A stretch of DNA of 64,000 bases from Trichomonas vaginalis G3 (GCF_026262505.1 NC_067205.1:18597645-18661644), one strand, 5' to 3'. Counted from the first letter of the stretch, positions 1-11,285 are shown. Notes: a model not told the origin generated them from the sequence alone. Numbers and translations: made by a program.

Positions 1-130
1 CTTTTCATCATCAATATGTTTTAATGCACTCACTTAATTCCAAAATCATTGTAAGACATGTTAATGATCGGTGCTTCACACCGCTATTTACGATAAGATT
101 GCTTTACAATAAAAAGTGACATGTTTGTAA

Positions 131-1450
131 CATGGGGGAAACTCCCCTCATCATGATAGAGAAACACTTAAATCATTCTATGAATATGTACTCTCTGGAA
201 TCAGTCAAACCACAAAATACGATTTTTATCAAAAATCTTTCATTTTTTGCAACGAATTAATCACAAGAAACCGCGTTAGTGAGAAATTAGACTTCTTCTT
301 TAACTTCATTATCTTCTTTTTCATGGATATTTTCACGGTAACCACTTGCTATCCCGCTCATTTCTTTAAACATCTAATTCCACCTGCGTTCTTACCTGAA
401 AACGATATAGCGCACTATTCACAGAAAATCATCATCAGATACACAACTGTTATAATAAGTTTAATATCGATGCTTCTTTTATGCATTCCGACGTATATTT
501 ATCTAAATTTTGCTTCAGAGTCTAAAATGAAGACCAGTCTTGCCACTGTCGCATACGCTGTTTTAGAATACGTTCCATTGCTCTTAACGCCAATACAAGG
601 CTATCTTTTTGGAGCTATCGCATTAACAACCATCGCAGACGAGTCTTTTTCTAAGGCAGAGCCTCTTGCTTGGATCTTCAATGGCATAGTATTCGTTTTC
701 TACATCTTTGGTACCGTAATTTGGCGTTCAACCACTTGTTATCAACTTCCCATCAAAAAAGGATACTTTGGAACGTTCACTCAACCGTATGATTTCATCG
801 ATGTCATCATTACTTTCTTGATAGCTGCTTGCCATCCATTTTTATCCACTCAATTTGGAAAATACGCGATTGTAGTTTTGGTTATGATGTTCTTTTACGG
901 CTGCTACAAGCTCTACTACTCAGGAGCCCAGACATATACATCGAATTTCGGAGAAATTCTTCATATTAAGCTGAAAATCGACTATATTCTTTACGGAATT
1001 TTCTCGATTGTCTCTTTATTCTTCGGAAGGGGATCATTCGTTCTTATACCAGTTGGATTCCTTCTTTACTTCCTTTCATTATGTTTCTCCGTCGCATTTA
1101 TTAACTTTTACCACACGAACGGCAGAGATGGCTCCGCATCGGTATTTGATATCAAGAATACTCCTACAGATGCATCTGCAGTTGCCAAAGTAAGGTACGC
1201 TTGCATTCACGCTTGTCCAGAAATCGCAGATATCTCTTACCTCAACGATATAGCTCAAACCCGATCATCGATGCAATTACTAGTCGATATTACGCGTATA
1301 TGTCTTGTCAAAGGCATAAATTTGGACGAAATCCAAATCAAGGCTCCAATAATTACTCCAAACGCCAGATCTTCCTTATATTTCCTTGCCTACCAAGTGA
1401 GTATCTTCCAGCATACCTTCGAAGATTTTCACCTCACATGGCACAACCCC
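131..1450 (+). pseudogene. Fragment of host multipass membrane protein (cyclase-like family, N-terminal part)
   Basis: The frame is open from 131, and the first ATG is at 323. The stretch between reads as plausible membrane-protein sequence in the same frame, so the original start probably lay further 5'. From the ATG, about seven hydrophobic segments are visible (near residues 38-62, 76-105, 113-133, 154-172, 179-196, 218-235 and 238-258), followed by a soluble part rich in helices. This pattern resembles the N-terminal membrane half of the very large T. vaginalis proteins that carry an adenylate/guanylate cyclase domain at the C-terminus; that identification is from memory and not certain. 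Host sequence stops near 1450, where it joins Maverick C. The frame runs on to 1555 only through element DNA. No cyclase domain is present. It is a host gene remnant lacking both ends. Confidence 0.5.
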
Positions 1451-1497
1451 GATATTTTATCTAATAAATCAAAAACTTTATCAACACCTGTGCATTT

Positions 1498-1504
1498 ATT
1501 TAAA
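1498..1504. repeat. Target duplication of element X, left copy (ATTTAAA)
   Basis: The heptamer ATTTAAA stands at 1498-1504 and again at 26728-26734, while the uninterrupted Maverick D copy of the same gene has it once (around 61455). Because A and T runs flank it, the true duplication could be 7 to 10 bp. Confidence 0.75.
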
Positions 1505-1513
1505 AAAAAAAAA

Positions 1514-1552
1514 GGTAGTGGGGCTTCCAGGCACTTCGTGCCCTCTAGCCCC
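1514..1552 (+). repeat. Element X left terminal inverted repeat
   Basis: This matches the reverse complement of 26675-26713 with one mismatch. It includes a GGCAC-TTC-GTGCC hairpin and is preceded by a 12-A run (1502-1513). Confidence 0.8.
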
Positions 1553-1643
1553 TAAGAAACTAGAGGAGGAATGATACAAAGATCAGATGAAAAAAATAAA
1601 AATATTATAATAAAATTAAATTTTTAGTCTTAAATTGTTTTTT

Positions 1644-2846
1644 TTATTCGGTATATTCTGAATCTTGAATGTCTTGGAAATTTTCTTCTTCACTCTCTGA
1701 GGTGAGGATTTCTTCGACTTCTTCTTCTTCGCTCTCTGAGGTGAGGATTTCTTCGACTTCTTCTTCGCCATTGGGAGCAACAAATCCTGCGATGAAAACT
1801 TTGTATATACCTTCTTGAGGAGTCTCTATGATGAAAGTCGTATTGTTGAGGAAATGGAACTCGACATCTTGAACAAATTGGCAACTGCTGTGTGTGAATT
1901 TTGCAATTGTGAGAGGCTTTCCTTTAAAGCCCTTGGGAAAGCTTGAGATAGTTACTGTTCCTCCATATGGAACTCTGGCAGGAATATCTAAAGCAACAGT
2001 TGTTATAACGTGGAAATTGTCTTGAAATTCTGGTAAAGGTTGTATACAATATAACCGTTTTGACTGTCCTGGTTTAGTAAAAAAGTATACGTAAAAGGAC
2101 CTTTCACCATGTTCATTCAATTCTTCCAAATAATTGTATGAATTTGGATATATACGGACAAATTCAGCAATTTTAACTTCTTGTAAATGCTTCTGCAAGT
2201 TCTTTGGAAACAAGTGAATGAACTGGTCAATAGCTTGCAACGCTATGAGATTGGCAGTAACGGGTAAATATGAAGCAAACATGTCAACAAGTACGCCAGG
2301 GTCTTTTATTTCGTTTTCAAGAGGCTGAATGGCATCCATGACAGCTTGAAACATCTCGTTATAATCTCGATTGTCTTCTGAACCCCACTGTTCATTTAAC
2401 TTATCTAACAATTCTAACCTTTTCTTTGCGTATTTTCTACGAACTTTCTCTGAAAGAGGAGTGTCGCTATCTTGTGTGTCTTGAATTTGAGACTTAAATT
2501 GTTTGCTAAAGGCGAGATATCGTGTTTGCGACCTAGTGGTCATTGCAGAATGTGTTTCTGTATTTTCGGGTGGTTGTGTTTCTGTATGTTCGATTGGAGT
2601 CTGATTGGTATGAACTTCTTCTGAAAATGCTTCTGTTCCGATAGTTGTTGTTGCCTGACCTGTTGGCTGAGCTGTTTCTTTGTGCAAATGCATATTGTCC
2701 AACAATTTGTCTTGAATTGTATGAGGAAGTTGCTTTGGTATTATAGGAGGTCGTAAGGGTTTTGAGAATGGTGAGACATAAGTTGTAGGAACTTTAACTG
2801 CAGAGGTAGTCGACGAATTGTTTGCGACACTTTTTCTTCCTTCCAT
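1644..2846 (-). CDS. Element X protein of unknown function, 400 aa
   Basis: The frame opens at 2912, but the ATG at 2846 (MEGRKSVANN) is preferred because an initiator-like TCATTTTT lies about 10 nt in front of it, as is usual in T. vaginalis. The N-terminal 100 residues are low-complexity, rich in S, T, P and Q. A charged helical segment follows (around residues 120-190), then a beta-rich domain (around 230-360). The C-terminus is very acidic and contains a direct repeat of about 14 residues (EEEVEEILTSESEE, twice). I recognise no transposase, nuclease or capsid motif. As the only gene of element X it may be its mobility protein or a passenger. Its upstream DNA holds a cluster of MYB-type sites (2900-3075). 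Confidence 0.6.
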   Translation of the reverse strand: MEGRKSVANNSSTTSAVKVPTTYVSPFSKPLRPPIIPKQLPHTIQDKLLDNMHLHKETAQPTGQATTTIGTEAFSEEVHTNQTPIEHTETQPPENTETHSAMTTRSQTRYLAFSKQFKSQIQDTQDSDTPLSEKVRRKYAKKRLELLDKLNEQWGSEDNRDYNEMFQAVMDAIQPLENEIKDPGVLVDMFASYLPVTANLIALQAIDQFIHLFPKNLQKHLQEVKIAEFVRIYPNSYNYLEELNEHGERSFYVYFFTKPGQSKRLYCIQPLPEFQDNFHVITTVALDIPARVPYGGTVTISSFPKGFKGKPLTIAKFTHSSCQFVQDVEFHFLNNTTFIIETPQEGIYKVFIAGFVAPNGEEEVEEILTSESEEEEVEEILTSESEEENFQDIQDSEYTE

Positions 2847-2899
2847 TATGAAAAATGAACTGTTTTTTTCGGACAACTCATAGAAAAGTTTAAAATAAA

Positions 2900-3075
2900 C
2901 CGTTTTCGTCAACGGAGACCCCTTCTATTTTTTTATTTTATTTAATAGTTACCGTTGGCAAACCGTTCCATCTCAAATATTGAATGAACTATAAACGTTT
3001 TTTGTTTTCTATATATACTTTTTTGTCCAACGGTAAAACTTTTTACACAACGGTTTTTGAGAGTCGTCGCCGTTG
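2900..3075. promoter_or_regulatory. Cluster of seven AACGG (MYB-type) cores upstream of the element X gene
   Basis: AACGG or its complement CCGTT occurs at about 2900, 2911, 2952, 2963, 3029, 3049 and 3070. Five are full CAACGG/CCGTTG. MYB proteins generally bind YAACKG, and trichomonad MYB proteins are known promoter-binding factors. The cluster fills the 230 bp between the ATG at 2846 and the Maverick A junction at 3100. Confidence 0.5.
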
Positions 3076-3099
3076 ACTTTTTTGTAGAGCACTCAAAAT

Positions 3100-3186
3100 A
3101 GTATAACTTTGTCCGGACAAGTAAGGGTCTATCGTCGCTACAGGAAAAGTTACAGGCGTTCCAAGGAAGTATACTTTGAGAAGCCT
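3100..3186 (+). repeat. Maverick A left terminal inverted repeat
   Basis: 87 bp, identical by eye to the reverse complement of 26578-26664. Similarity stops abruptly after GAGAAGCCTT. Confidence 0.9.
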
Positions 3187-3318
3187 TTTCCCCCTTATAG
3201 AATGAGATAGGACGGTTATTTTACAAAACTGACAACACTTTGACCGAGTAGTTTTTTGAGCTGAACAAAAAGTGTCATATAAACATCTGTCAAAAACCGC
3301 TTTTTAACTTCACTTAAA

Positions 3319-4870
3319 ATGCCACGTAAGCTACGTAAGAATATACGTAAGAGGAAGAGAGCATTGAAACATCCAATAGTAAAACTGACACCACAACAAC
3401 AGTTGCAACAACAAATGATGAATGACCCCACTATGTTGCAACAAATGTCAAGCAACCCTATGCTTTTAAACCGAGTTATAGGTGCACAGAGTGGAGGTTT
3501 AAGAGCGGCACTTTTAGCGAAAATGGCAGGCTATGGTGGAGCTGCAGACGGAACAGCTTATAACCCTCAAAGTCAAATGAATTTGAGTTCACTCAAAAAT
3601 CAAATAACAGATGTCAAAAAGTCAAACATAGACATACAGAAACAAATAAGTGAAAACGAAAAGAAACTAGAATATGACAGACACACAAAGAAACTCAATG
3701 AGTTAAACGTAGAGAAAAAGAAGAAAGAAGAACAACTGAAAGAACTAAGTACAGAGGAATATGCGAAAAAAGTGTCAGAAAAAAGCAGCAGAAGTAGCAA
3801 AAATGGAACAAGATGTTATAAATTTGAAAAACCATACTACTCAATATAAAGTACTGAAAGATGAAGAAATAAAACAAAAAGCCCTGAAGACATATATGGA
3901 TAGCGATGAGTATAAAAAAGAAGTTGAAGCAAATGTAAAGGCAGAAAAACTTTTACAGTTGCAAAACCAAACCGTACAGTATGAAAACTTAGCACAAGAA
4001 AGTAAAAATAACGACGCAGCCATGCAAAAGGCAATGAAAAGCGCAGAATATATAAAAGCTAATAATGACTGGTTAGATGCCCAAGCCAACGCTAAAGCAG
4101 CCCAACTTATAGGGTCAATAAGGACAAAAATACAAGCGGATGAAGACAGTTCAAATGAAGCTTTAATGAATGCTGACTTTAAGAAGCCTTCGAAGCTCTT
4201 CATAGTAAGGTGAAACTAGTGAACGACTTCTCATCTGGAAAGAAACTGAAGTCTGAAGGTTTCGACAAAGAGTTAAGAGAAGTAGCACAAAATATGACGA
4301 AAATAACAGATGCAGCAACGAGACAGGCAGTTCAAAGTGCCTATGACGCCGTTAGAGCAACTGTTGTGGAAAGTCAAGAAAAAGAGTTACAACAGACCAA
4401 AACAGACCTAGTAAATGCTTTCTTAAAAACGAAAAGTCAGGTAGGACATTATGCTGCAGATGGAACATATGTGCCAGCTGGTGGAACTTATATACCAGCT
4501 GGTGGAACTTATATACTAGCTAGTGGAACTTATATACCACCAAACCCTCCAAGAGAAGCACCTGCACCAGGACTACCTAAAACATTTACATCGTCACATG
4601 GACACAGACACAGGCATGCACCAAAACCAACACAACAACCAACAGTTCAAAATCAGCACCAACACAACAGTTCAAAACACTGCACCACAACCAACAGTTC
4701 AAAACACTGCACCACAACCAACAGTTCAAAACACTGCACCACAACCAACAGTTCAAAACACTGCACAACAACAACCACAAACAGAGCAAGGACATAAAAG
4801 AAGTAGAGAACAAGGAAACCAAGAATTCTTAAAAATGCTTAAGGAAGATTGGTTACCCAGATACTCTTGA
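3319..4870 (+). pseudogene. Maverick A glutamine-rich/coiled-coil protein locus, broken
   Basis: The ATG at 3319 follows an initiator-like TCACTTA by a few bases. The N-terminus is strongly basic (MPRKLRKNIRKRKR), then glutamine-rich, then a long charged coiled coil of K/E heptads. Further on is a low-complexity part with repeats of a GGTYIPA-type heptapeptide and of a NSSKHCTT-type octapeptide, depending on frame. I recognise no family; a DNA-associated or internal virion protein would fit the basic head and its position next to the capsid genes. The locus is a fossil with several breaks. Confidence 0.5.
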
Positions 4871-5190
4871 CTTTAGTGACAGATATAAAGAAGCTATTAG
4901 AAAGTTCAAGGAAGGAAATACTGACCCGAACCTATTTAGCTTTATGGTTCAGCACCAAATGGGATATAATTTCAAACCTGGAAAATACAAGCTCGCTAAG
5001 GGATATGATTTAATAGCATATCATCCAAATGACATGATGAATTTACTCCGAGATATTTGGTGTCAGAGCTAAATGATAATTCAACTCTCTTCATGAAACG
5101 CGTAAAAAATAGAGACGGAACGAAAGAAGAAAGGTTATGAGCGGATGACTTAGATAGGGAACTTTTAAAAACGGTCTCGGAATATATGAA

Positions 5191-6679
5191 ATGCCAGCAG
5201 ATGAGGTACAAGAAACTCCACAGGAAGAAGTTCAGATACAACCAGACATGGAAGAAATAGTTCAGCAACAACAGCTAGAAGAGCCTGAAGGAAACGAACA
5301 AGTCCCTCCTTTGGAAACTAACTTCACAGAACTAGATGAAGATTTGGAACAGCCGAAAAATCTTGACCCTCAACAAGTGTATGCGGAGAATATGGAATCT
5401 TTCCAAGAGTCTAAGAAAAATTCGGCTGACATAGTAGAAGAATATCGAAAAATGTTCGCCGACATACAAAAGACTCCAACATCAGATGAAAATATTCAGC
5501 ATAGAATGGAAGTACTGAAAGAAAATGTACGCAAATACAATAATCCTTTTTACTTACGACCATATAACGTTCAATCTTTGGCTGAACTCGGTGAAAATAA
5601 AAGGTTAAATTTCAACAAAACATATAGAAATGAAACATTGTTTAAAGTTCATTCAGAACCTAACCAATATGGAAACAAACCTACTTTTGTTTCTGCAGAC
5701 TATGGAACTACAATGAGATGGGGTCATAAAGCTAATCCGGATAGGTGGTTCATAAACTTACAACCACAATTCCAAGAAGTTGTAGACGCAATGGAAGTGA
5801 ATGGTGAACCAGATATAGCTGGTATTTTCAGCGCGGCTTTAATGCCATTGAAAGATATGAAACATGCAGATATTTTGGACCAGTATGAAATGAACATGGC
5901 TGATGGAAATATAACACCTGACGTTCTAGAACATTTATCTCAAAGAACTACACAGAACCATAGAGATGGTATATTTGGTGAAGAGTTTAGAAAGAAAGTT
6001 AGGGAGAGAGAAGGAAGAGAACCTATTGTACATGACCTTGCAAACGAAAGTTTGCAAAATGTCATAAAAACTTACTTTGCAGACAATGAACTGAGAAGGG
6101 ATGAATATTTAAGAAAACTCAAATGGACAGTACCAAATGAAATGTTAGTATTGAAAAACATGTTCCTTGACAAAATAAAACCAACTACAGAAATAAATGA
6201 CGCAAGACTGAAACATTGGGTAAAAGCTTTCCCATTCACAAAAGATATTATTGGTAACATGGAAAGAAAACCAGAATGGCTACAAAAACATATATTTGGA
6301 AACGAGCTTATTCCATATGGACAAGCTCTGTTTGAAGAGCTTGAACCGGAAACTCAGGAAAGAGTCATGCAAACAATACGCGAAGACTCAAATACAAACT
6401 ATGACAAAATCTTTCTAGGATATAGGTTACCTGAGATGGGCGACCAGAGCCCAAAGGCAAAAAGGACATGGGAAATTTACAACATACTAGGTGAACATGA
6501 GGCAAAGATGCAACAACTTGAAGCAGAGGGCAAGTTACCAAAAGCGACACCAAAGAAGAAGAGTAGAACAAAGTGAAAGTAGTGAAGAAGTAACTTCATC
6601 TAGTGAAAGTAGTGGCAATGAAGGAAAAAGAAGAGTTAAAAACTCAGTCAGGAAGAAAGTAAAGCTTGGTCTATTATGA
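5191..6679 (+). pseudogene. Maverick A large protein of unknown function, next to capsid gene
   Basis: A 461-residue frame (5191-6576) with an acidic, glutamine-rich head, a central globular part and a basic tail (TPKKKSRTK); serine/glutamate-rich and lysine-rich coding-like sequence follows to 6679. It sits directly upstream of the major capsid locus. I see no catalytic motif. It probably belongs with the preceding coiled-coil locus as a virion-associated product, by position only. It is treated as part of a broken locus. Confidence 0.45.
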
Positions 6680-8311
6680 CAATAAATCCAACTATTCTAT
6701 ATTTTTACCCATATGAAATGTACGCCGCTCAGAATATAACGCCAACAGTTTTGGATGCCATGAACGGAAATGTTTCCGAATGGTATAACGAATGCGACAA
6801 TGCCATTAGAAGGTCAGAAATAGTTCCTGGAACTTACGAATATACAACTGCTGTTTCTTATGGAAACGTAGGTGAGTTTGGAGAAGGTTCTTCAACAACA
6901 GTAGATATTGCTTGCGACAGGTTTCATATTATTTCTATTGACAACTCATTCTTATACGTGGAACAAGACATTGAAATAAAACCTTCTGCCAAGTTGTCTG
7001 ACAAGAAAGGTTGCAATGGAATTTTCTATGTCGGATACCAATATGCTCCAGAAGTTTTCATGGGATATAAGATATATTCTAACTCTGACTTAGTTCAAAC
7101 AGTAACATGGGCAAACTATGAATGGTTCGCTTTGAGAAACTCAGTACAACCACAAGCTAGAGAACAAACAGACCAGTATGCAACTATTGAGAAAAAAAGA
7201 CTTGACCCTAACGTTCCAGGAGTTTATGTTAACCTTTCTGGTTCAGATGGAACTGCTGCCACTAAAGTAAAACTGAAACTTAGAGTTCCTTTGTCATCTT
7301 TCCTCATCTTCAGGTTTTAAGATACTTGCCAACTGGGCAGGAAAAATTTCTATCTGAACTTTTACTCCAAGCAAAAATATACTTAGTCATTGCACCAACA
7401 CAAGACCCATTCAGCATTACTATAGCTGGAACTGGTGGAGCCAAGTTCTGTGACTTTTGCAAAGACAAAGTTGACTTAGACTTTGGTTTCTCAAACTTCA
7501 ACAATGAAGTAAACTATTATTTCAATGCTGCTGGAACTGCTTGGGACCCAGTTAAGTTTACATGCGAAAAATTTGAATGCAAGAGAATAGAAAGCAGACT
7601 TGCCGTTATATGTTGGACCCAGATATTTCAAATGCTTTAGCTGCCAAATAATATTGCAGTTCCACTTATGTTCCCTATACAACCAAATATCTGTCAAAGA
7701 CTTTGCAGGTGAAGTTGGAAACCAAAGTGCTGACCCAGGTGCAAGAACAGATATTGCCTTAACAACTGCAATGAAACATGCAGATACTATGTTTGTACTG
7801 TTCAGACGAACTATAAATGACTATTCTTGTTTCTACAACCCCGGTATTAAATATCATATAAACATAGATGGCAAATATTATCCAAGAGAAGAATATTCTA
7901 CAGTTGAGGATATGAGGTCATACAACTTGACATTAGATGCTATGAACTTTAACAACAACTTCACAACGACCATTAACCCTGAATGCAAAGTTCTATTATG
8001 CCATAATGTGAAAGTATGGACTCATACAGGAGGTCAAAAAACTCAATATACAAATGGAGACCGTTCAAACTTTTGGCTTGGCATTCCATTTGCTGACTCA
8101 GAAGACTTTATGGGTGGTATTTCAACTGTTGGTACTGTACAAATACAATATACTGGTGACAGAGACGGTCCAGATGAACTGAGAGCAAAGAAGTTTACAA
8201 AACCAATAGCACTTTTCACGGAAGATGCTCTTTGAAGATTCGTTCGATGAAACCTGCTGGGGCTCCTCAGATTGGCATAACGACAGCTTCCATCGAGCAG
8301 ATTTTGGCAGC
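6676..8311 (+). pseudogene. Maverick A major capsid protein (double jelly-roll type), broken
   Basis: The start MTINPTILYFYPYEMYAA and a strand-rich body containing KLKLRVPLSSFLIF resemble the capsid of Maverick B at 45542-47115, which has KLRLRIPVRRFLPLEA at the equivalent place. Sequence near the end (around 7850-8230) is again beta-rich, with a C-terminal region of the kind seen in B. Double-jelly-roll capsids are the defining structural gene of Polintons. The locus is a fossil with several breaks. It ends against a convergent small gene (8122-8634). Confidence 0.65.
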
Positions 8312-8634
8312 AGGTCAGTAAGTTGTTCTTGAACTGACTTCTCTCCGTCAAATATTGACAGTACGCCAGTTTTGACATAATATTGTAAGATAAACTTACC
8401 TTTAGAAATATCTGTAAGTTTTGTTGTTATATTTTTGTCAACGTCAAGAACTTTCACCATTTCAGTTATACCAACTTTCTTTGCTTTATGAAAATATTTA
8501 GGTTCAGCAAAGACTGCTATTCTATAACATTTTCCATTGTTTGTGTAAAGAACTATTCTGTCAATGTATTTGTATTGTTTGTGAGTATAAACTTTGTTCT
8601 GCTTCAATTCAATAAGATATCCGAATACGTCCAT
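8122..8634 (-). CDS. Maverick A small protein of unknown function, 170 aa
   Basis: A beta-rich N-terminal domain (MDVFGYLIELKQNKVYTHKQ) of about 100 residues is followed by a tail antisense to the 3' end of the capsid locus; the last 60 residues may not be functional. It sits back to back with 8653, with a 20-bp gap for both promoters. A degraded piece at about 32637-32870 in Maverick B occupies the same relative position. Function unknown. Confidence 0.5.
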   Translation of the reverse strand: MDVFGYLIELKQNKVYTHKQYKYIDRIVLYTNNGKCYRIAVFAEPKYFHKAKKVGITEMVKVLDVDKNITTKLTDISKGKFILQYYVKTGVLSIFDGEKSVQEQLTDLLPKSARWKLSLCQSEEPQQVSSNESSKSIFREKCYWFCKLLCSQFIWTVSVTSILYLYSTNS

Positions 8635-8652
8635 CTTTTTATTCTAAGTAAA

Positions 8653-9186
8653 ATGTCATTTCCGAAAAATAGAAGCGTAAGTGTTTCAAAAGGTTTAATG
8701 GCGGTGGCAGATGTGAAGTTAAATTCACCAACTCAAACAAACAGTCAAAGTGTTGTTGTCAATGTCAAAGACAGAGATGTTGAAGTGGGGAAACCATACG
8801 AAGACGAAATGGTATAACAATTGTTCCTGTAAAAGAACCAACATATCCTGAAGTTAGCAGAGACTTAAGTTCTGTTGCAGATATTCGAAATGACTACCAA
8901 CAACTGAAAGACAAACTTCAAACTCAGGAGAAGATTTGTCAAGCTTTAAGTATAATGTTAAACTTGGTCGAACACAACCCTGTAAAAGTGAACTCATATG
9001 TCATTGCACCTCATGAAGTTTTGAAAGAACTATTGAAACTTTTGAACAGAGGCAGACGATATAAACATCAAAGAAATAGAACCCGACATTAGTTGCTGTG
9101 GTGTTTCATATAATGTCATTGACAAGATATACGTTATGAAAGGAGGTGAAACGTTGAACTTAAAGTATAGTTTCCAGACGTCATAA
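8653..9186 (+). pseudogene. Maverick A small gene equivalent to 32009-32624 of Maverick B, broken
   Basis: It begins MSFPKNRSVSVSKGLMAVAD. Downstream coding-like sequence includes a DIEPDISCCG-type stretch matching DYLDPEIECCG in Maverick B. In both elements it lies just in front of the second capsid-type gene. Function unknown; broken, about two breaks. Confidence 0.45.
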
Positions 9187-9234
9187 AAATATTTGACGAC
9201 CACAACATTTCATTAAAATTTATTTGCTAAGTAA

Positions 9235-10024
9235 ATGGCAGAAGATATAATGGTTTATACTATTACGACTAAAAACCCTGAGTCATATAATTCTATAACA
9301 ACAAACTTACAAAGTCCTCAAGGACGATATTGTAAACTAACCTTAAACACAATGACGACTAAAGCCTGTTTTGCTCTTTTGACACCAGAAGACTTTATTG
9401 TTGTGAATGGTAAAAAATACTCCTTTGAAGATACTTACTCAGATATACCACAACAGGTTTTTGTTGACTTATTTAATACTTTAAGTACGGGTGTAACATG
9501 TGCTGCAACTAGAGCAGGTTTCATTATGTTTGGATGTCCGACTGAGTTTACTATAAACGATATGAGCTATAATACAAAACTTATTTCTGGTTTTTACTAC
9601 CAACAGTTTCCTATAACAGGAAAAGGTGTCATACAAGGAATGTCTATTCCATTGACATTAAGCACACCAATCTTATATATTGTTTCAAACTTAGGTTCAA
9701 AGTGTTATTCGAATGTCGACAGAAAACTATTATGACCAAAAGATACTTATGCGTATAAACAATACTTTCTCTGCTGGTTTGCCTATTGTTCATTCGAATG
9801 CAGAATTTTCAACCTTAGTGAACTCAAACACTTTGGCAAGTATAACGTTGACATTAGTTGACGCAAACTTTGTTCCTGTAAAACTTTTATGTCCTATGTA
9901 TTTGTCAATGACGGCAGAAAGTTTCGAATTGGAAGATGCAACTGGTGAAAGTATTGTATTACAAGAACAACTTCAACAACAAATAGCTCAAGAACAACAA
10001 ATGCAACAACAAAGTCAAGAATAA
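9235..10024 (+). pseudogene. Maverick A minor capsid (penton-type) protein candidate, broken
   Basis: The protein is beta-rich throughout. Its C-terminal part (LVDANFVPVKLLCPMYLSMT) lines up with LVDFQGEPVELKAPVRMTVE in the Maverick B protein at 32820-33584. Polintons generally carry a single-jelly-roll minor capsid protein near the major one, and this is the best candidate by fold type and conservation in both elements; that role is inferred. A glutamine-rich tail follows. The locus has about one break. Confidence 0.5.
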
Positions 10025-10100
10025 AAAAATATTTTTTTTATTTTTATAAAAATGTAGAATAGATGTTTCAGATTTTTATGACTTCCAAGCATTCAGAAAT

Positions 10101-11285
10101 ATGTGTCCATTTAGAGACTATAACAAAGCAGTCGAGAATTTGAAAAGTTTAGTCATTTATATCGACTCTGCCCCAGAATGTTATGTCATGAAAGAATGGG
10201 ATGTTGTCTTTAACAAACCAAGAGCAACAATAGTTTCAGAACAAGAATGTAGACAGAAACTTAAGAAAATAAAAGTCGTACAAGTTGGCATGAAGATGTT
10301 AGATGCTTGGGATATCTTATTGTCAAAGTTAGAAGATTTTTCAGTTCGAGGTATAAAGTTCTATACACCTTCTCCAAACTTCTATTCTATCTTCACTGGA
10401 TATAAATACGAACAAGTAGAATGGAAAGAAAATATTATAGAAGCTTGGTTAGACCATGTCAAAGAAATTATATGCAATGGAAACGAAAAGGTTTATGAGT
10501 ATATCTTATGTTGGTTTGCAAACATCTTACAACATCCAAGTGCTAAAAATGAAACTGCTCTCATTATAATTGGAAAACAAGGAACAGGTAAGAACACATT
10601 CTTTACAGATATTTTGTGCAAACTGTTAGAAGGCTATTCGAACCCGAATATGACAAACTTAGAAAACATCTGCGGTAAATTTAACTCCTCAATAGAGAAT
10701 ATGAAACTTATAGTTTGCAATGAACTTCAAAGTATAGATACAACAAAAGTTTTAAACTCAGATGCTTTGAAGAGTCTTATAACAGATAAAGTTGGAGTTG
10801 TTGAAAGAAAATATAAAGACCAAAGAGTTTGTGAAAATGTTGCAAACTTCATTATGGTTTCAAACAATGCTGTTCCGATGAAGTTAGAAAGTTCTGACAG
10901 AAGATATGTAGTTGTCAGAACGTCAGATTCTCATATGCAAGATACAGAATATTTTGACGACTTAGCAGAAACTTTGACATCTGACTTTTACAACCACTTG
11001 TTCTCATACTTTATGACATTAGATATTTCAAAGTTCAATCCAAGACAAATTCCACATACCGAAGAGAGACAAACATTGTTAGAAGCAAACAAGAGTGTAT
11101 ATGAACTGTTCATAGATGAAACTGACTTTGAGTGTTTAGATGAAAGGTCATTGTACGATTCGTATAAACAATATTGTCAAGAATATGGTTATATGACAGC
11201 GTCTAAACGAACATTCTTGGCAAATGTCAAAAGTCTTTTAGACGTACAGAATGGTGTATATACAAAGAAAAATTTTTCTGAGTAA
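10101..11285 (+). CDS. Superfamily 3 (D5-like) helicase of Maverick A, 394 aa
   Basis: A Walker A motif GKQGTGKN (residues 158-165), a Walker B-like IVCNELQ (204-210) and a motif C-type MVSNN (252-256) identify an SF3 helicase of the kind found at the C-terminus of poxvirus D5 and phage P4 primases. Such proteins are hexameric replicative helicases. No archaeo-eukaryotic primase motif is seen in the N-terminal 100 residues. The frame is whole. Many Polintons rely on protein-primed polymerase B alone, so a helicase beside a polymerase B locus (17941-20096) is notable. Maverick B shows no equivalent. Confidence 0.8.
   Translation: MCPFRDYNKAVENLKSLVIYIDSAPECYVMKEWDVVFNKPRATIVSEQECRQKLKKIKVVQVGMKMLDAWDILLSKLEDFSVRGIKFYTPSPNFYSIFTGYKYEQVEWKENIIEAWLDHVKEIICNGNEKVYEYILCWFANILQHPSAKNETALIIIGKQGTGKNTFFTDILCKLLEGYSNPNMTNLENICGKFNSSIENMKLIVCNELQSIDTTKVLNSDALKSLITDKVGVVERKYKDQRVCENVANFIMVSNNAVPMKLESSDRRYVVVRTSDSHMQDTEYFDDLAETLTSDFYNHLFSYFMTLDISKFNPRQIPHTEERQTLLEANKSVYELFIDETDFECLDERSLYDSYKQYCQEYGYMTASKRTFLANVKSLLDVQNGVYTKKNFSE

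Noticed and set aside
1201-1464. Alternative frames over the 3' part of the host membrane gene
   Set aside because: They overlap the better-supported membrane protein frame and show no features of their own.
3216-4203. Minus-strand frames rich in F, S and C opposite the Maverick A coiled-coil locus
   Set aside because: Antisense of lysine/glutamate-rich coding sequence gives F/S/L-rich shadows; no independent support.
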